A stretch of 64,000 nt of DNA from Microthyrium microscopicum (GCA_010405405.1 MU004230.1:1633744-1697743); one strand, 5' to 3'. Positions 10,998-23,946 are shown, counted from the first letter of the stretch. Program-made: numbers and translations. Notes: a model not told the origin generated them from the letters alone.

Positions 10998-11669
10998 CAC
11001 AACCTGAAGATGATTATAGATGTGATGAAGGAGCTGTCAGAGGACAGCAGTGTGGGAGGAAAGAATGTTCAAGGAGCGATGCGGAGAGACTGCCGTCGAT
11101 GCCAGAAGATATGAGGAGGAGCGATTGAGGTGAGTTGATGGGTGCAGAGATGAAAGCTGTTCCAGGCACAACAACAGGCGTAGATAGAGCGGTAAATAGG
11201 CTGAAGGGTAATGCTCAGGCGAGGAGTTTGTTGTTTTTGTTGACTTGCTGTATCTAAGGAGCTGAGGTAGGTAGTCCAGCACTGAGTATTCCAGAGGCAA
11301 GAGCAACCCGCACGCTCCTGCCATGAATTGACCAAGGAGGAAGGCACGAGGCTCCTACCGACCCCTTAGCTCAAAATCTCCCAATTCAACTTCCATGCTC
11401 TTGAAGTCTACCAGTTAGGTAGGAATTAGTATATCAGAAGAGAAACAAACAGACAGACAGGAAAAGGCATTGATTTAGACCCACTGCTTTTATCGCAACG
11501 AGTACATCTACAACCCAACCCAAGTTCACACGAGAAAAACGCCTCATAGCCCTTCCATGCCACAAGCTTCATTTACAATGCATATTTTACACATTTTTTA
11601 AACCCAAGCTCCTGTGCTTGATAGCATATCAAAATAAATTCCGTACTCCCAAGTGCTACAAACCATCAT
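10998..11669. other. spacer: promoter of the zinc-ribbon gene and 3' end of STT3
   Basis: Both flanking genes run leftward, so this holds the upstream region of the zinc-ribbon gene and the STT3 3' UTR. Short open frames here have no support. Confidence 0.6.
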
Positions 11670-14145
11670 CTACTCCGCACGTAGCACACGAGCACCCCGA
11701 CGCTTGGGCGTCTTCTTCTTCTTGTGGCCCTTTTCAAACGCAACGGCTGCGCCATGGTCACGGCCGAGGTTATCGAGAGGCTTGACTTTATAAATGCGAA
11801 TAATCCAGTTTTCACTGGTAAATGCCTCTTCAATGGTGGACAATTGAGGGCTCTCTGATGGCAGACGGACTCCACGTACTCTATCTGTGGGTTGACCGCC
11901 TGGGAATAGCTCGTTGTACTTGTAGTATGACATCTTGTACCTATATTGCGTTAGATCTACGAATTAAGACTTTAGTGCCTAACTTACATTAAGCTGTTTT
12001 TCATGGTTGGTGTTGCCTCATCGTCGACACGATACTCGCCTCGGGCGGTAAAGAAGTCTCGCTCTTTGACTTCCTTTGGCCAAATACCTTCGGCGATACG
12101 GATCATCCAAAGGAACTTGTTGATATCATCACCAGAGTAGCCTAGAAGACCACCGTAGACAACAAGAACATAGTCAACCTCATGTTGGCGCATGATTGGG
12201 TAGCTGACTTCTTCGCGAGAAGCCATTGCCTTTCCGACGGTCGCAATATGAGTGTTGTTCCAAGTATTGTTGTCAACGAGAGTTGGTCGGTCAGCCATAC
12301 CACCAATCTGGTAACCATAATCCCACCATGACATAACTTTAGCGTTTTGTGCAGTGTTCTGTCGGAGCCAGTAGTATGCCTCACGGTAGTCATCAATAAT
12401 ATGTTGAGAGCCATCTGGCCCACGGCTGGCAAGAACCACGGATGGGGAAGAGTAGGCGTTAGATGTGACCCAGGTGCAGTGAGCAACGAAGATGAGTAGA
12501 TATAGCGTGCTGGAGCCAACAATGGTTAACTTGGAGAAGAATGAGTAAATTCCAATGAAAGGAGTGCGAGTAGATCGAAGGCCTTCTGGTAGGAAAGACG
12601 TAGGGTCGTGTGAAGCCGACTTTGTGGGTGCGTCGTTGTTTTCGATCAGCTTGGGATCTGGAGTTGGGGTGTCCGCGCTTAGGTAGACATCCAGAATAGT
12701 CGACAGAGCCATAGCCGCTGCTACACAGACAATTGGTGTAAGAGTAAGCATCAGACGAACCATGACGCCTGCGAAGTAGCTTGCAAGGACAGCATAGATG
12801 ACAATGAAAACATGCTCATCCTCAAGAGTCTTGAAGCATAGGTAGACACCAGCTGGGAATAGCCACATGAGCATGTTCAAGTCAAAGAAGAAAGCTGGCC
12901 AAGCAGTAGGTTGATGTTCTGAGACTGATGCAATGATTGGAATATGAATCTTTGCATATCCAGTGTCCCAAAGTGAGTAGAAACGACCGGTCCAGGGGGC
13001 AATGACGCCAGATACGGTCAAAAGGACCAGTCCACCAAAGGCAACAACGAATATGATGAAGACGAGAGATTTAAGGAGGGTCTGGAACTGGCGGCTGGGA
13101 AGCTGGTTTCGGAAGAACTCTACACCTCCGACGAGCTGTAGCAGTCCGAAGACACCTATAACAGTCAGCCTCAAGTTACATGATGTAAGATTCTCAACAT
13201 ACCAAGAGCAGCCATGTGTTCGCTACTGCGAATAGGCAAGAACCCAACAAATGGAATTTGCATACTGGCTAGCGTTCCGAGCGCAAACCAAGTCGTATAG
13301 CTGACATACAACCGGGGGCTATATCTGCCCATACAGATCAAGACGAATGCATGAAGGGGAAGCAAGTTGGTGATGAAGACGTATCCACCCCAGGCTGACA
13401 CCATGTATCCGTAGAACAATGCTGTTAGTGCTCCCCACATAGCTGATCCCTCCTTCAATGACTTGATCCAGAGGTAGAATGTAAAGACCAGGAGGAAAAT
13501 AGCAATGGCCTCATTGTCATAAGATCCAGCGACCGAACGAGAAATGTAGCCTGGGGCAATACCCATGAAGCAAGCGGCGAGGAGACCAGCAGAAGGCGAT
13601 GGGGTCATTTCAGCTGTGAAGAGATATGTCGCGAACGCAGTGAGACCAGAGAAGGCTGGCGCAAGGAGTACGCAAATGTTTCGAATGTCAACGGGGAAGG
13701 TGAGGAATCGTAGAATGTGGTAAATGACACCGCTCGTCACCATGAGACCTGGGTAGAGGGTACCGCCTGTAACACGACCTAGAGGATGCCATGTTCCTAT
13801 AGTATCACCGTTAGAGCTATCACAAGTGTGCGCGACGTGGAATACTAACGGTCATCAAACCAGTCCCAAAAGGAGTAGAAGCCATTCTCAACGAGATATT
13901 TTGTCGCTCTGAAATTGAACCACGGATCAACTAGATGGGATTAGCGCCTGTTCAAGGTATGTGATCGTTTCGCCAGCTAATTGTCACATACATTCGTGTA
14001 TTATACTCTCAAACCGAATTACTGAGAATAGTCGACTTGATATAGCGGCCGCCGCAATGAAGATGAGAATGATCACTCGCAGGAGTGAACGTGTGCTTCG
14101 GCCGCTTTCTCCTTTGAGAAATACTTCCTGGGCCTGAGAGGCCAT
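11670..14145 (-). CDS. STT3: STT3, catalytic subunit of oligosaccharyltransferase
   Basis: Exons on the minus strand: 14145-13992, 13930-13850, 13796-13203, 13155-11988, 11940-11670; 755 residues, usual for fungal STT3. It is a polytopic ER membrane enzyme that moves the dolichol-linked glycan onto Asn of N-X-S/T in nascent proteins. Seen: first membrane segment (about 22-43); the HEFDPWFNFR loop with catalytic Asp53, assembled exactly by splicing; the SVSEHQP loop (353-359); and the acceptor-binding WWDYG motif (553-557). Many hydrophobic segments lie between. All four introns are short GT-AG with phases 1, 1, 1 and 2, and their junctions restore conserved motifs. A CCAAT sequence lies about 165 bp upstream of the start. 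Confidence 0.97.
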
Positions 14146-14621
14146 GGCCGATTGATGAAAATCGTAAAGGAGGGACGGGGTGGGTGGAATAGAATTGGTG
14201 ACAGTCTTGGTGTTTCTCAACAAAGTTTCCCAAAGAACACGACGACAGTTATTCAGGAGCTTGACACTAGCGTAGCTTCCGCCAAGACTTTGGAGCTGAG
14301 TGGTTGGCCAATCGGAGAAAATGCGGGAAGGGTTTCAGCCTTTTCTCAGCCTTTTCTCAGCCTTGCTCAATGGCCGTCAGTCGCGGAACAAACAAATAGT
14401 ATTCACGGAGCAAGACATGGAGACGACACTTGAGCCGAATAAATTATATTTTCAAATCGTGTCACTTCAAGTCGTTGATCAAAAGTCCGAGAAACGGCCA
14501 CTTTTAGCTAAATGCTCACCTTGAACGCCACGAAAATGTAGAAAAGACGCTTAAGTGCATGCTCTTCATGCAATACAATGCTCCAAATGCTATTGATCGA
14601 ATCAAACCCGCTTCAAGTTGC
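14146..14621. other. STT3 promoter and 3' flank of the next minus-strand gene
   Basis: Holds a CCAAT sequence and an 11-nt direct repeat (TTTTCTCAGCC, two exact copies at 14,341-14,362 plus a partial one). No gene is visible. Confidence 0.55.
14308..14312 (+). promoter_or_regulatory. CCAAT box upstream of STT3
   Basis: CCAAT within TTGGCCAATCGG, about 165 bp before the STT3 ATG. Fungal HAP/NF-Y complexes bind CCAAT. The motif is short and chance occurrence is possible. Confidence 0.35.
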
Positions 14622-17258
14622 TTACTTCACTGCTTCAGTAGGACACTGCTCGCATAAATCGTGATCACAATTTGTGCAGCGATTACCGGAAATCTGTGCA
14701 AGACTTATCTGTTGGCACTCGCACTGTAATGAAATCAGTACATCATCATGTTGAAATACTGGGGCAAAACTTACACAATGAGTCACGAAGTTCTCCGCTG
14801 ACTGAATATGTCGAGACCGCTTCTCTCCTGGCGTATCATAATCATCGCCCATGGAGGAAGCACCACGCTTACGAGGAGCCGGCTGAAACGTTGGAATATT
14901 GCTCCGACTGCCGCGGCCGTCATGGTCTGTCTGTGATTTCTGATCTGAGATCTTCTGGAAATCCTTCTTTTTCTCATATGATTCTGGGTCGACCCAGTCC
15001 TCAACATTCAATTGGTCTTTCATGAAGTGCCGATCAATGTGGTTGAATCGCTCATCCCAGGCCTTTACACCAGTGTTGTGTAGGGCAATAACTTGCCCGC
15101 AGAACCCACACCAGAACCTTGTCTGATTGTTGCGGCCAACATTGCAAATGATAGCATGGGCTTTGGCGTTTTGCTCATGGAGATCATGATCATTTTGGAG
15201 ATGTGAGATCATGTCTGCATCTGACCAGAAGACCGCTTCACATTGATCGAAGTGTTTGCCGAGTTTAGGTTGCTGGCACTTCCAAAGTCCGATCTGGAAA
15301 TGTTGAGAATTTTCATGACGCTTCCAATCATTCTACGTGAAATTAGCAACGAGCGAAACCCAATCTAGAGTGAAAGTGGGAGTGATTATACCTTACTACC
15401 AAATGCCTTGTCACATTGACCAAATGTGCATCCATATGGTTTCGTATGGCGCTTCATATGTTTACTGTACCGGTTAGTACTCATTTCTCGAACAAACATC
15501 GTCGAACACTTACTTCATATCACAGTTACGCTTGAGCCACTTTTTACATTTCTTACATTGCTGACCGGATTCTTCTTTAGCTTGTGGTTCGTACTCTGGC
15601 GACTGCGGAGTCGCTTTCGATTGATCTTCAAGAGTGCTAATCATCATTTTCAGAGTTGCAATCATGACATCTTGAGGAGCAGGAGCCGGAGGTGGTGCTT
15701 GCTGTCTTGCGATGCCTTTACCTGAGTACTTGGACCGCGCAGAAACTTTTGGAGCAGGCTGTGAAGGAGCAATTGAATGCGTGATGGCTGTCATCATGGT
15801 ACTCATCAATTTTTGAGCGACATCTAGTTGGGGTTCTGCTGGAGGAGCATCTTTCGTTGCCCTTCCCGAAGTGTTTGATTGCCTAGATTGTGAAGAAGAT
15901 GGATATGGACTTCCAGTCGCTGCCGACAGAGTACGGAGAGGTGCGGTTTGCGTGTCACCCGCCATACCGGCCATTCCGCTATTGATGGGAGTAACACTAG
16001 GGCGAGATAGCCGCCTTTGAGAAGGCGTTATAGGCGATAAGTGGGTTTCGTCCATGATAGATGGAACAGATGAAGTGCTACGTTCTGGATCTGTGGTTAT
16101 CGTAACCTTCGGGGGTCTATTTGTCACAGTCGTCGGATCTATGCCCGTGCCTATTTGCTCCTCTTCACTTGGAGAAGGTGTCGCTATTCTTGATCTGATA
16201 TCACCATGTAAGCGGAGAGACCACACAGTACACTAACCGACACGTACCTTTTGATAACGTCCTCTACATCTTCGTTTGGGTGCATTTTGACAACATGCTG
16301 TTTGAAGTTATCATGCCGAGGCCATATCTTTTTGGGATTTCGACAATTTTTGCCAACACATTGAAAGCTTTTTGTTTTACCAAATATGCCGTTAAAATGC
16401 TTGCTCTTCTTGTGTCTATCAAGATCGTTCTGAGTGATAAAGCCTTTCGGGGCTCTTTCGCACCCTGGGTAGTCGCATTTGTAAGGCCGATTATGCCATC
16501 TTTCATGCTTTCTGTCACACTTGTTAGTTCCATAGGCCTAGCTACAACTTCAACTAGATCACGTACGCCAAGTCTGAGCGGCACTTTAATGTCTTTGGGC
16601 ATTGAGGGCATTTCAATTCGTTGCCACGTGGTCTAGGCAAACTTTTCGATTCCGAGGACCTGTCCACTTGTGCTTTTGGGTGAGCAGGTGATGAAGGCGA
16701 TAGAGGCATGCCCTGAAATTTAGGTGGTTCAAGGCCAAAGTTAAAAGTCGCATTGTCTCTATAATTCGATCCTTGACGATCTTGCGAGAAATATCCAGAA
16801 TCCGCTGCCTGGTTTGAGCCGATACTGATAACTGATCCAGCTCTACTTGATGTGCCAATCAAGTCTATCTGAATCGGATTGTTGGTAGCCAGTGATGATC
16901 TATCTGTCCTCGGATGTTGTTGAGCCTGTACTACAGACCACGGTTCCTCCTGTTGTTGAGTAAACCGTGCCAATGGTTCGCTGGCCCCGTTATTATATAC
17001 TGGTGGTGCTACATCCTTGGAGAAATCAAAATCCTGGTCATCTTGAGCTAAACCAGATGTTGATGCCGGTTGATCTTCTCTGAAAGCTACAGGAACATCA
17101 CTCAAGGGATATCTACGCCTTGGTTGTGAAGCTGCGTCGGAGGATCGCCCATGGTCTTTTCCATAATGATGCTATTTCTATTAGTTTTCATATCGTGATG
17201 CTACGAATTAAAAAGTTACCGAATATTGGCTATATTGGTGCATTGCGTATGAATCCAT
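14622..17258 (-). CDS. multi-C2H2 zinc-finger transcription factor (7 exons)
   Basis: Exons on the minus strand: 17258-17220, 17171-16567, 16511-16248, 16194-15514, 15464-15392, 15332-14775, 14723-14622; 773 residues. Several introns interrupt fingers and splicing restores them, which supports the model. Fingers: CPQC...HERWH; CDYPGC...HKKSKH; CVGKNC...HVVKMH (about 203-292); then after a Ser/Pro-rich linker CKKC...HMKRH; CTFGQC...HENSQH; a longer CQQ...C...HLQNDH unit; CGFC...HIDRH. The end is a small Cys cluster (CxC, CxxC, CxxC). The start exon (MDSYAMHQYSQYS) has two in-frame ATGs; I chose the first. The last intron (51 nt) is in frame and stop-free, so retention would insert 17 residues. 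Nuclear regulator by family; targets unknown. Confidence 0.86.
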
Positions 17259-20200
17259 CGGACAGCTATATCAACAACGCGTTAGCGATCGTCATTCAGT
17301 ATGGTGAACTTCATCATGAACCGCAACATTGTCATTATCACCATCGCCACATTGTATCCAATGAAGTGATATCAGGTGATTCAAGGCGAAACATACATGA
17401 TGTTCGAGATGCAAAATTCAAGACTTACCTTCTTGTATTGGTTGCCTAGTTGGGCGATTCCGCGGTATAATCTGGGGGCTCCAAGTTAGCCGAAAAGTCG
17501 AGGACAAGGAAGCGTGGAAATAAGAGACCCCACAAAGCGGACGCTGCTCCGACAAACATTTGGTGGCTGAGAGTACAGAAAAAAGGCAGGAAAGTACAGC
17601 GATTAAAGTTTGATCCGCGGCTCATAGCACACGATAGCAGAGGAGAACATTAGGAATTGCGTACCGCGGTCACTCACCGCTTGCTGCAGAACAGTAATGA
17701 GGCGACCCGTGCGGGGATGAAGGGAGGGCGCCCTTTGCCTCAGCGGGCACAACGGGTGGTTGTGAGAGCTTGGGCGCTGAAAACCCCTCGAAAGACTAGA
17801 GTGCTGAAGATGTGTTGAAAAATGACTCTACTCCCGCCTGACCGGAGTATGGAGTAGCCAAACCAGCCAGCAGCTTCTTAGAGTGGGATGGGATGGATGG
17901 TTGGCGATGAGGCGTCAGCAGACCGTGTTCGTTACTAGGCAAATTTGGCGCTGAATGAACGGATAGAATGAGGCGACAGGTCAGACGACGGACAGGTTGT
18001 GAGCTGCTCCTCGCACAATCAAGTGGGAGAGTAGCCTACTCAAAGACTCCAGTCATGGATGAAGATGGAGAGCTCAGAGGTCTGAAGAAAGAACAAAAAC
18101 TGATCCTACGCTGGGAACGGGCCGAGCTGCCAATTGCGTGAGTAGCGTGAACAGGCAACGAGAAAAAGAACAGAAAAGCCAGTTTCCCAAGCAAACCCAA
18201 GGCGGTGCTCTCGCTTCCAAAGAAGGGTTTGGGAAGGGCGAGACTGGATAAAAAACGCCAACGAGTAACGACAAGGTCAAAACTAAAGAACTGAGAGGCA
18301 AGCTCTCAACGCCTGGCCTGCTTGGGTCAAACTTCAAAATTGAACCAAGAGTCAAGCACGCTGCGTGTCGCCGTGTCCACTCAGCACTGAACTGTCAGTG
18401 AAAAAGAGGCCGCTCCGAAAACACTCCTCTCCATCCTCTTTCTAACTTGAAGGTAGAGTCCGAACTACAATTTGTGCCTCCACCCGCGGCAATCATCAAG
18501 GAATGAAAAGCAAGGAGGCCACCAGCTAACCAATCCATTCCCTCAACGTGCTGTACAGCCTGTACTTCATCCAAATCTTCTCCAGATAGGTCAAGCTCTC
18601 GGACCACTCTCACCGAAATCACCCTACAACCCTGTGCAATATCACATTCACCGCGCAGCATCTACAGAGGCCGCCAGCTCTCTATTGGGCTGTTATAAAC
18701 GATTTGGCCACCCAGTGTTATACGGCATCGTAGGCATGGCTTTGTGTTACACAACATCATCTTCCTGTGCGAAATCCGCACTGAGGGGAAAGAATGTCCG
18801 CCGTTGAGCTTTTTTTCGCAGACGACTCGACTTGACAACAGAACAACACCACACCATCATAATCTTAGCGCCTTGTTGATGCATATTACCTGGCCTGATC
18901 CATGCTCAACCAGCAACTCGAAGAGGTTGGAACCTTTTTTCCAGTACCTAATCTGAAGACATCACCCCGACGGCCATGCAGTCTATGAATCTGTGATTCG
19001 TTACAGAGGTACAAGCCGCCTTCCTGCACTGAACTGGTCTTTGAGGCTGGTTCGCCCTTTGACCCCTTCTTTTCCGGTCAAAAGATCCTCCATGCTTGCG
19101 TTTTCTGCAAAAGGGCGCGTCTGCATTGCATTCTGTTTGTCTATTTCTTCCCATTCGCCAAGCGTGCAAAAAGCCTAGCGCTGCTACGACAAATAGTCGC
19201 CTCATTGGTTGCCTCATTCGAAATGTTCGTCTGCCTAACATGCCGTGGTACGAGGCAGTTTTCTGAAGCTGCCGTGCTTTGCGAGATTTTCGCTCTTCGT
19301 CCTCCAATTGCGGGTGTGTTCGTGCATTTTGAATGGTAATCTATAATCTGATTTGTCCAATCTTTCCGCACTCTGTCTTGTCGAATCTCGATTCGCGATA
19401 GACTCTAGAGGCATTTGTAAATCCGTCTGCTTTACTCAATCATATTCGATAAAGTACATGCCTTCAATACCAGAAGTAGTAGAAAAGACTGAACAAAAGC
19501 GGCCACTTGCTCCTGCATCTGCCAACAAATGCCATGCTACAGCACCACCCTCCTGCTCATTCCGCCTTTAACGTGCCACGCTTCGAGAAGCATGTCTTGT
19601 GCAGCTCAAACTCTACTGCACACCCAAAAATAATTATCTGATTTCTCAGCAAGAAACCAATCGCACAACACTTCCAATGCACACCCCACCAAGGTCTGAC
19701 GGGTAAATTCGGTTGAATATGTGCTTCTAGAATGCTCGTCCTTTCACTAAATGCAATCATCACGTCTTTCCATTGGAGAAGTTCTAATCCCATCTTTACG
19801 CCCTGCCATCTGCACGGCCACCGATACAGACCGTCCTATCAACAAACCCCTGACCTTTCCGAAAAAGGTGATTAAAGTTCATATCTATCGTCATTTCATT
19901 AGTATCTATCATATCAAGTCCAATCGATGACCCAGTCAACAACTCATGCTAGTCTGATGGCGCACCAAAATCCCTTTTCCCACAAATGAAAAGATGACAG
20001 GTAATATAGTGTTAGTAGCAAGGCGTAAAAGAGTTCATGTACATGTATGACAGAGTAGTAAAGCGTAAATGTAAGATTCCTGTATATGACCAAAAGAAGA
20101 AACCGCGACAATGAAGAAACTCCAACAAAGTATTGGGTATCAGGTGGTGAATAAACGTATATCATCATATCTTTCTCTTGCATGCCACATCATCAAAACC

Positions 20201-20406
20201 GGCGCCTTGGAAATAACAACAAAATCTCCGCTCCCATATTATAAACAAAAGAAAGTGGAATTCTTGGAGGGGGAATCGGTCCATGCAGCTAACAAAATGC
20301 GTTCCCCATGTGTAGTTGTGTGAGAACCAGGGCGCACCATATCGTTCGACCAGGCGGAACTCATCCCGGTTTCCCCGTGGACTTAGGCAAATCCATGTCT
20401 ACGATA
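17259..20406. other. 3.1-kb gene-free region
   Basis: Upstream of the seven-exon zinc-finger gene and downstream of the 1179-residue one. All frames are short, on both strands, without domains or consistent splice signals. Base composition is ordinary, not AT-rich. It may contain a long promoter or leader, but I see no specific element. Confidence 0.5.
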
Positions 20407-23400
20407 TCACTGGCTGTAACCACCCATATCTCCAAAATATTGCCCCTGCTGCTGTTGTTGCTGGCCATATTGTGACTGCTGCAGTCCTAGACCCATCCCG
20501 CTTTGTCTGGCAGGCATGTTTGCCGGCGGATAGGTAGCCTCGTGTTGTTGTCCTAAGCTATACTGCTGCTGCTCATTGATGCTTGAGCCGCGCGAGCGTG
20601 GCGTCATTACTGCTGGCGGATACGACGTTCCAGTTTGGAACTGGTTACTGTAGGCATCCACGTCGAGTAGGGTGGCGTTGGGAAATGGGTATGTGAGTTG
20701 GGGAGGTGGGGCGTTGATGGATATGGTTGGCATCACGTCCATCTCGCCTGGCTCCTCTGAGTACATGAACGCGCTCGCCGTTGTAGGCAGCATAGATGGG
20801 TGTGTGGGCATAGATGCCATTTGGTACGCGGTGGCAGTGCGTGCGTTGGTAGTGGAAGAAGTATCGCGGGCGCCTGGATGCTGTTCGACAAGCGGGATGA
20901 TGGGCATGGCGATTTGCTCCATATGTTTCGCGAGATGCACGGTAAGTTTCTTGAACGACGTGCACGTATTGCCGCAGAAGCGACAGGGCTCAGAGGAAGG
21001 TGTTTTGTCCGAGTCCTTGCGGCAATCTTCCACCAGGCGGCCGACGTAGTCGTTGACTTCCTCGTCGCTGCGCGGGTAGTGCAGAACACCAGTGCCAAAG
21101 TCAATGGGCGCGTGGGCCGGGCCACGAGCGGGCGAACGCGAGCCAGCGTTGCGGCCGGTGCGGATCTTTGGCTCGGGGATCTTGTGTTCGCGCACTAGGT
21201 GCTGGACGAAATTGTCGCGCCGATAGCAGACGTGGGAGCAATCGTTGTAGCAGCAGGTCCAGCTTTCCAGCTGACGGTGGCGCTCGTTCTCGTGGCGGAC
21301 CCAGTCTGCTTTACGCTTGAAGGACTTTGAATCGGTGCAGTCTGGGAATGTGCAGGTGAAGGGTTGAACGTCTTCGTGAATATGTTTTGTCCAGTCCGAT
21401 GGCTTTTTGAAATCTTTGACTTTGAAGCAGTAAGGGCATTCGAATCGTGCAGGTAAAGTCTTGACTGGCGGGAGTGGTATACCGAAAGGGAATTGTGCCG
21501 CTTGGTTATCACCTTCAAGTTCTTGGCTGTCAAGATCCTGTCCGGGTCCAACGACTTGAAATACGACAGGCAAAGCGTCGGAACTCTTGCCGTTCAGTTT
21601 TGGTTCTAGTGGTTGCGCTTGGCCGCCCACGGCAGTGCAGTAGCCTTTTGAGCTACAATGCCCTTTCATGGTAGTAACTCTCTGGTGATCGATCCTAGAG
21701 TCTACAAGTCGTTTGTAACGTTTTGATTGTTCTTGGACCAAGCGATCTAGAATCTTGGGCTCGAGGTGAGGATTTAAAGAATTGATCTGTCTCTGGAAGC
21801 CATCGAAGGTTGGTATCACATTCATGTCCAAGCGCACTGTAAGATCCATTGTTACTCCCGTCTCGCCTTCGCCATCTTCATCGCTATCTTCGCCAGCGTC
21901 CTGAGGATGTGGAGAAGGGGACAAAAGAGATTGCCCAAACGGAATAGCTGGTGACGCAAGTGTTCCAACTGGAGGCCCTCCATGTTTGCGCCATTGATCA
22001 GCCAGATGACCACCTGGAGACCGAGATCTGCCAATGTTTCCAATGTCACTTTTACTTCTGTGCCGAAACTTTTGGATTGTTGCCATGATAGGAGAGCGTC
22101 CTTCTGTACCAGTTGATGATAGGTTGGTGTCTAGCATGGGTGTCTTGGGTCGCCCTAACAAGCTGCTCTTTCTTCGAGGCATTGATGGGCCTGCATTCTG
22201 AGTTTCGGCTTTAACAGCAGAGGGTGCTGTGACGGATGACCCTGCGTCAGACTTCCTCTTTTTGCTATTGCTTCTGCTAGGGACTCTTCCAGGTAGCATG
22301 TTACTGAAGTATCCAGATATGCCTTTCTTCTCTTTGCTTTGATTATTGGGGTCGATGGTAACTTCACGAGAAATACCAGGTTGGGACCATAGACTATCAA
22401 GGTCTGCAAGATCAGTCACACTTCGACGTCGTGACCCAATTGTTGCTGCAAGAGAGGCATTGTCAACCTCTTTGGCCTTGCTTTGATATACCATCATAGC
22501 ATCGTTTGCAGTGTATGGCTGATTTCGATCAGAATCCCCCGATGGAGCAGTTGGCAGATCAATATCAACCCAAGGTCGTACCTTTGGATCCCTTGGTGGT
22601 GAACCATTGCTTGCCTGAGAACGATTTCGTACATCCGCGGGAGGAGAAGAAGGCTCTCGGTCTTCTTCGGTGTTTGAGGAACCTTCTTCGCCATCCTCTT
22701 CCTCGCCTTCGCCAAACTCGCTTGCTTCGCTAACCAAAACGCCAGGGCCGGGTTGTGGTACGTTCAAATACCCACTGTAGGCTGTGATATCATTCGTACT
22801 TCTGGCTCTTGGTCGATTTTGATGCTGGCGACTTCGTCTAGGAGCTGGATAATCTTCATTTTCGAAAATCCAGTGTTCCACATGCTGGTTGCGAGCGTCA
22901 CGATTTCTCTGCTCTTCTTGCTCGTCTAGAGTTGGCATCTCTCCAGCATCATTTATGACAGATCTTTCGATTGGACTGAGGCCGCCAGTTCCACGTTCTG
23001 TCCGCCATGAGCCATCGTCATTACGTGTAGTACTGAAATCAGATGTTTGAGTTGCGCCAATTGTAGTGTTTCCAGACCAATCTTCTTCATCAAAGTACTC
23101 TTCTTCATCAGCGTAGGGAGATAGAAGGTTGTTGCTAGCTTGGCTTCGTCGACTCAGACTCCGAGAAAGACCTATTGGGTCGGGATCGTCATCGCAATTC
23201 TCGATTCTTACAATAGGACTTTTCATTGGTGATCGAGAAAGGTCGTTCGAAGAGCCATTAGGGGGTGTAATATTATGCGAATCTTCTGTAGAATAAACAT
23301 TATTTCCAAAGTTTGGGACGTTGAGACTGAGATTACTGGGCCGTTGGTCCGTTTGATAAGAGTTTTGTGGACCAAAGTGAGGACTGGGATGCTGGGCCAT

Positions 23401-23946
23401 ATGAGGGGATGGCATTGCTGAATTTGGATGACTCGCCGACGCTACATTGTAGAAAGCGGCATTCGCGTCATGATTCATGAGCAATGGGGAGTTGATGGAG
23501 GTATCTGCAAATGCCTGGTCCAGGTTGGAAGTCTCAAAGTGTGAGTGTGAATCAGAAGAGTATGAATCTCCAACGAATGATTGAGGGCTGAGATGATCAT
23601 GGACAGTGGAGGGGGAATAAGTCATGACATTTGCTGATGATGTAGAAATTGCGTTATGATCCATAGGTTGCTGGAGGTAGTTTGAAGTGGTTGTTGTGTT
23701 CATGTTTTGTTGTTGATAGTAAAGGTCCGCTTCTGATGTTGGCATTTGTGACGGATTTGATTGTGTCGCCACATAGGCATAGCTGCCGAACTGAGAATTG
23801 GTGGCATTATAATTGGCAATATCTTCCGGTGAATGGCCCATTAGAGGAAGATTTTGTTGCAAGTCTTGACCCGAGGAAGGCAGAAAGTTCTGCAGTTGGT
23901 CCTCCTGACTCTGTGGGATCATGTTGTATGGGGGATAAGATGCCAT
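20407..23946 (-). CDS. large C2H2 zinc-finger protein, Q-rich C terminus
   Basis: Uninterrupted frame of 1179 residues; the start is the ATG giving MASYPPYNMIPQ (7 further upstream codons have no ATG). Residues 1-240 are Asn/Gln/Ser-rich. The middle is Ser/Pro/Arg-rich with acidic blocks (EEEYFDEEDW, GEGEEEDGEEG). The finger block at about 834-925 reads CPYC...HIHED, CTFPDC...HENERH and CCYNDC...HLVREH. A further CRFC...HLAKH finger lies near 985-1005. The C-terminal 40 residues are Gln-rich, including a run of six Q. A nuclear regulator is likely. The fingers resemble those of many uncharacterised Pezizomycotina factors, so no target can be named. Confidence 0.9.
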   Translation of the reverse strand: MASYPPYNMIPQSQEDQLQNFLPSSGQDLQQNLPLMGHSPEDIANYNATNSQFGSYAYVATQSNPSQMPTSEADLYYQQQNMNTTTTSNYLQQPMDHNAISTSSANVMTYSPSTVHDHLSPQSFVGDSYSSDSHSHFETSNLDQAFADTSINSPLLMNHDANAAFYNVASASHPNSAMPSPHMAQHPSPHFGPQNSYQTDQRPSNLSLNVPNFGNNVYSTEDSHNITPPNGSSNDLSRSPMKSPIVRIENCDDDPDPIGLSRSLSRRSQASNNLLSPYADEEEYFDEEDWSGNTTIGATQTSDFSTTRNDDGSWRTERGTGGLSPIERSVINDAGEMPTLDEQEEQRNRDARNQHVEHWIFENEDYPAPRRSRQHQNRPRARSTNDITAYSGYLNVPQPGPGVLVSEASEFGEGEEEDGEEGSSNTEEDREPSSPPADVRNRSQASNGSPPRDPKVRPWVDIDLPTAPSGDSDRNQPYTANDAMMVYQSKAKEVDNASLAATIGSRRRSVTDLADLDSLWSQPGISREVTIDPNNQSKEKKGISGYFSNMLPGRVPSRSNSKKRKSDAGSSVTAPSAVKAETQNAGPSMPRRKSSLLGRPKTPMLDTNLSSTGTEGRSPIMATIQKFRHRSKSDIGNIGRSRSPGGHLADQWRKHGGPPVGTLASPAIPFGQSLLSPSPHPQDAGEDSDEDGEGETGVTMDLTVRLDMNVIPTFDGFQRQINSLNPHLEPKILDRLVQEQSKRYKRLVDSRIDHQRVTTMKGHCSSKGYCTAVGGQAQPLEPKLNGKSSDALPVVFQVVGPGQDLDSQELEGDNQAAQFPFGIPLPPVKTLPARFECPYCFKVKDFKKPSDWTKHIHEDVQPFTCTFPDCTDSKSFKRKADWVRHENERHRQLESWTCCYNDCSHVCYRRDNFVQHLVREHKIPEPKIRTGRNAGSRSPARGPAHAPIDFGTGVLHYPRSDEEVNDYVGRLVEDCRKDSDKTPSSEPCRFCGNTCTSFKKLTVHLAKHMEQIAMPIIPLVEQHPGARDTSSTTNARTATAYQMASMPTHPSMLPTTASAFMYSEEPGEMDVMPTISINAPPPQLTYPFPNATLLDVDAYSNQFQTGTSYPPAVMTPRSRGSSINEQQQYSLGQQHEATYPPANMPARQSGMGLGLQQSQYGQQQQQQGQYFGDMGGYSQ

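Noticed and set aside
17120-17449. 109-codon plus-strand frame
   Set aside because: Antisense to the first exon and leader of the seven-exon C2H2 gene; no domain.
18074-19800. Scattered frames of 60-120 codons
   Set aside because: No domains, no splice-linked extensions and frames on both strands; treated as gene-free.
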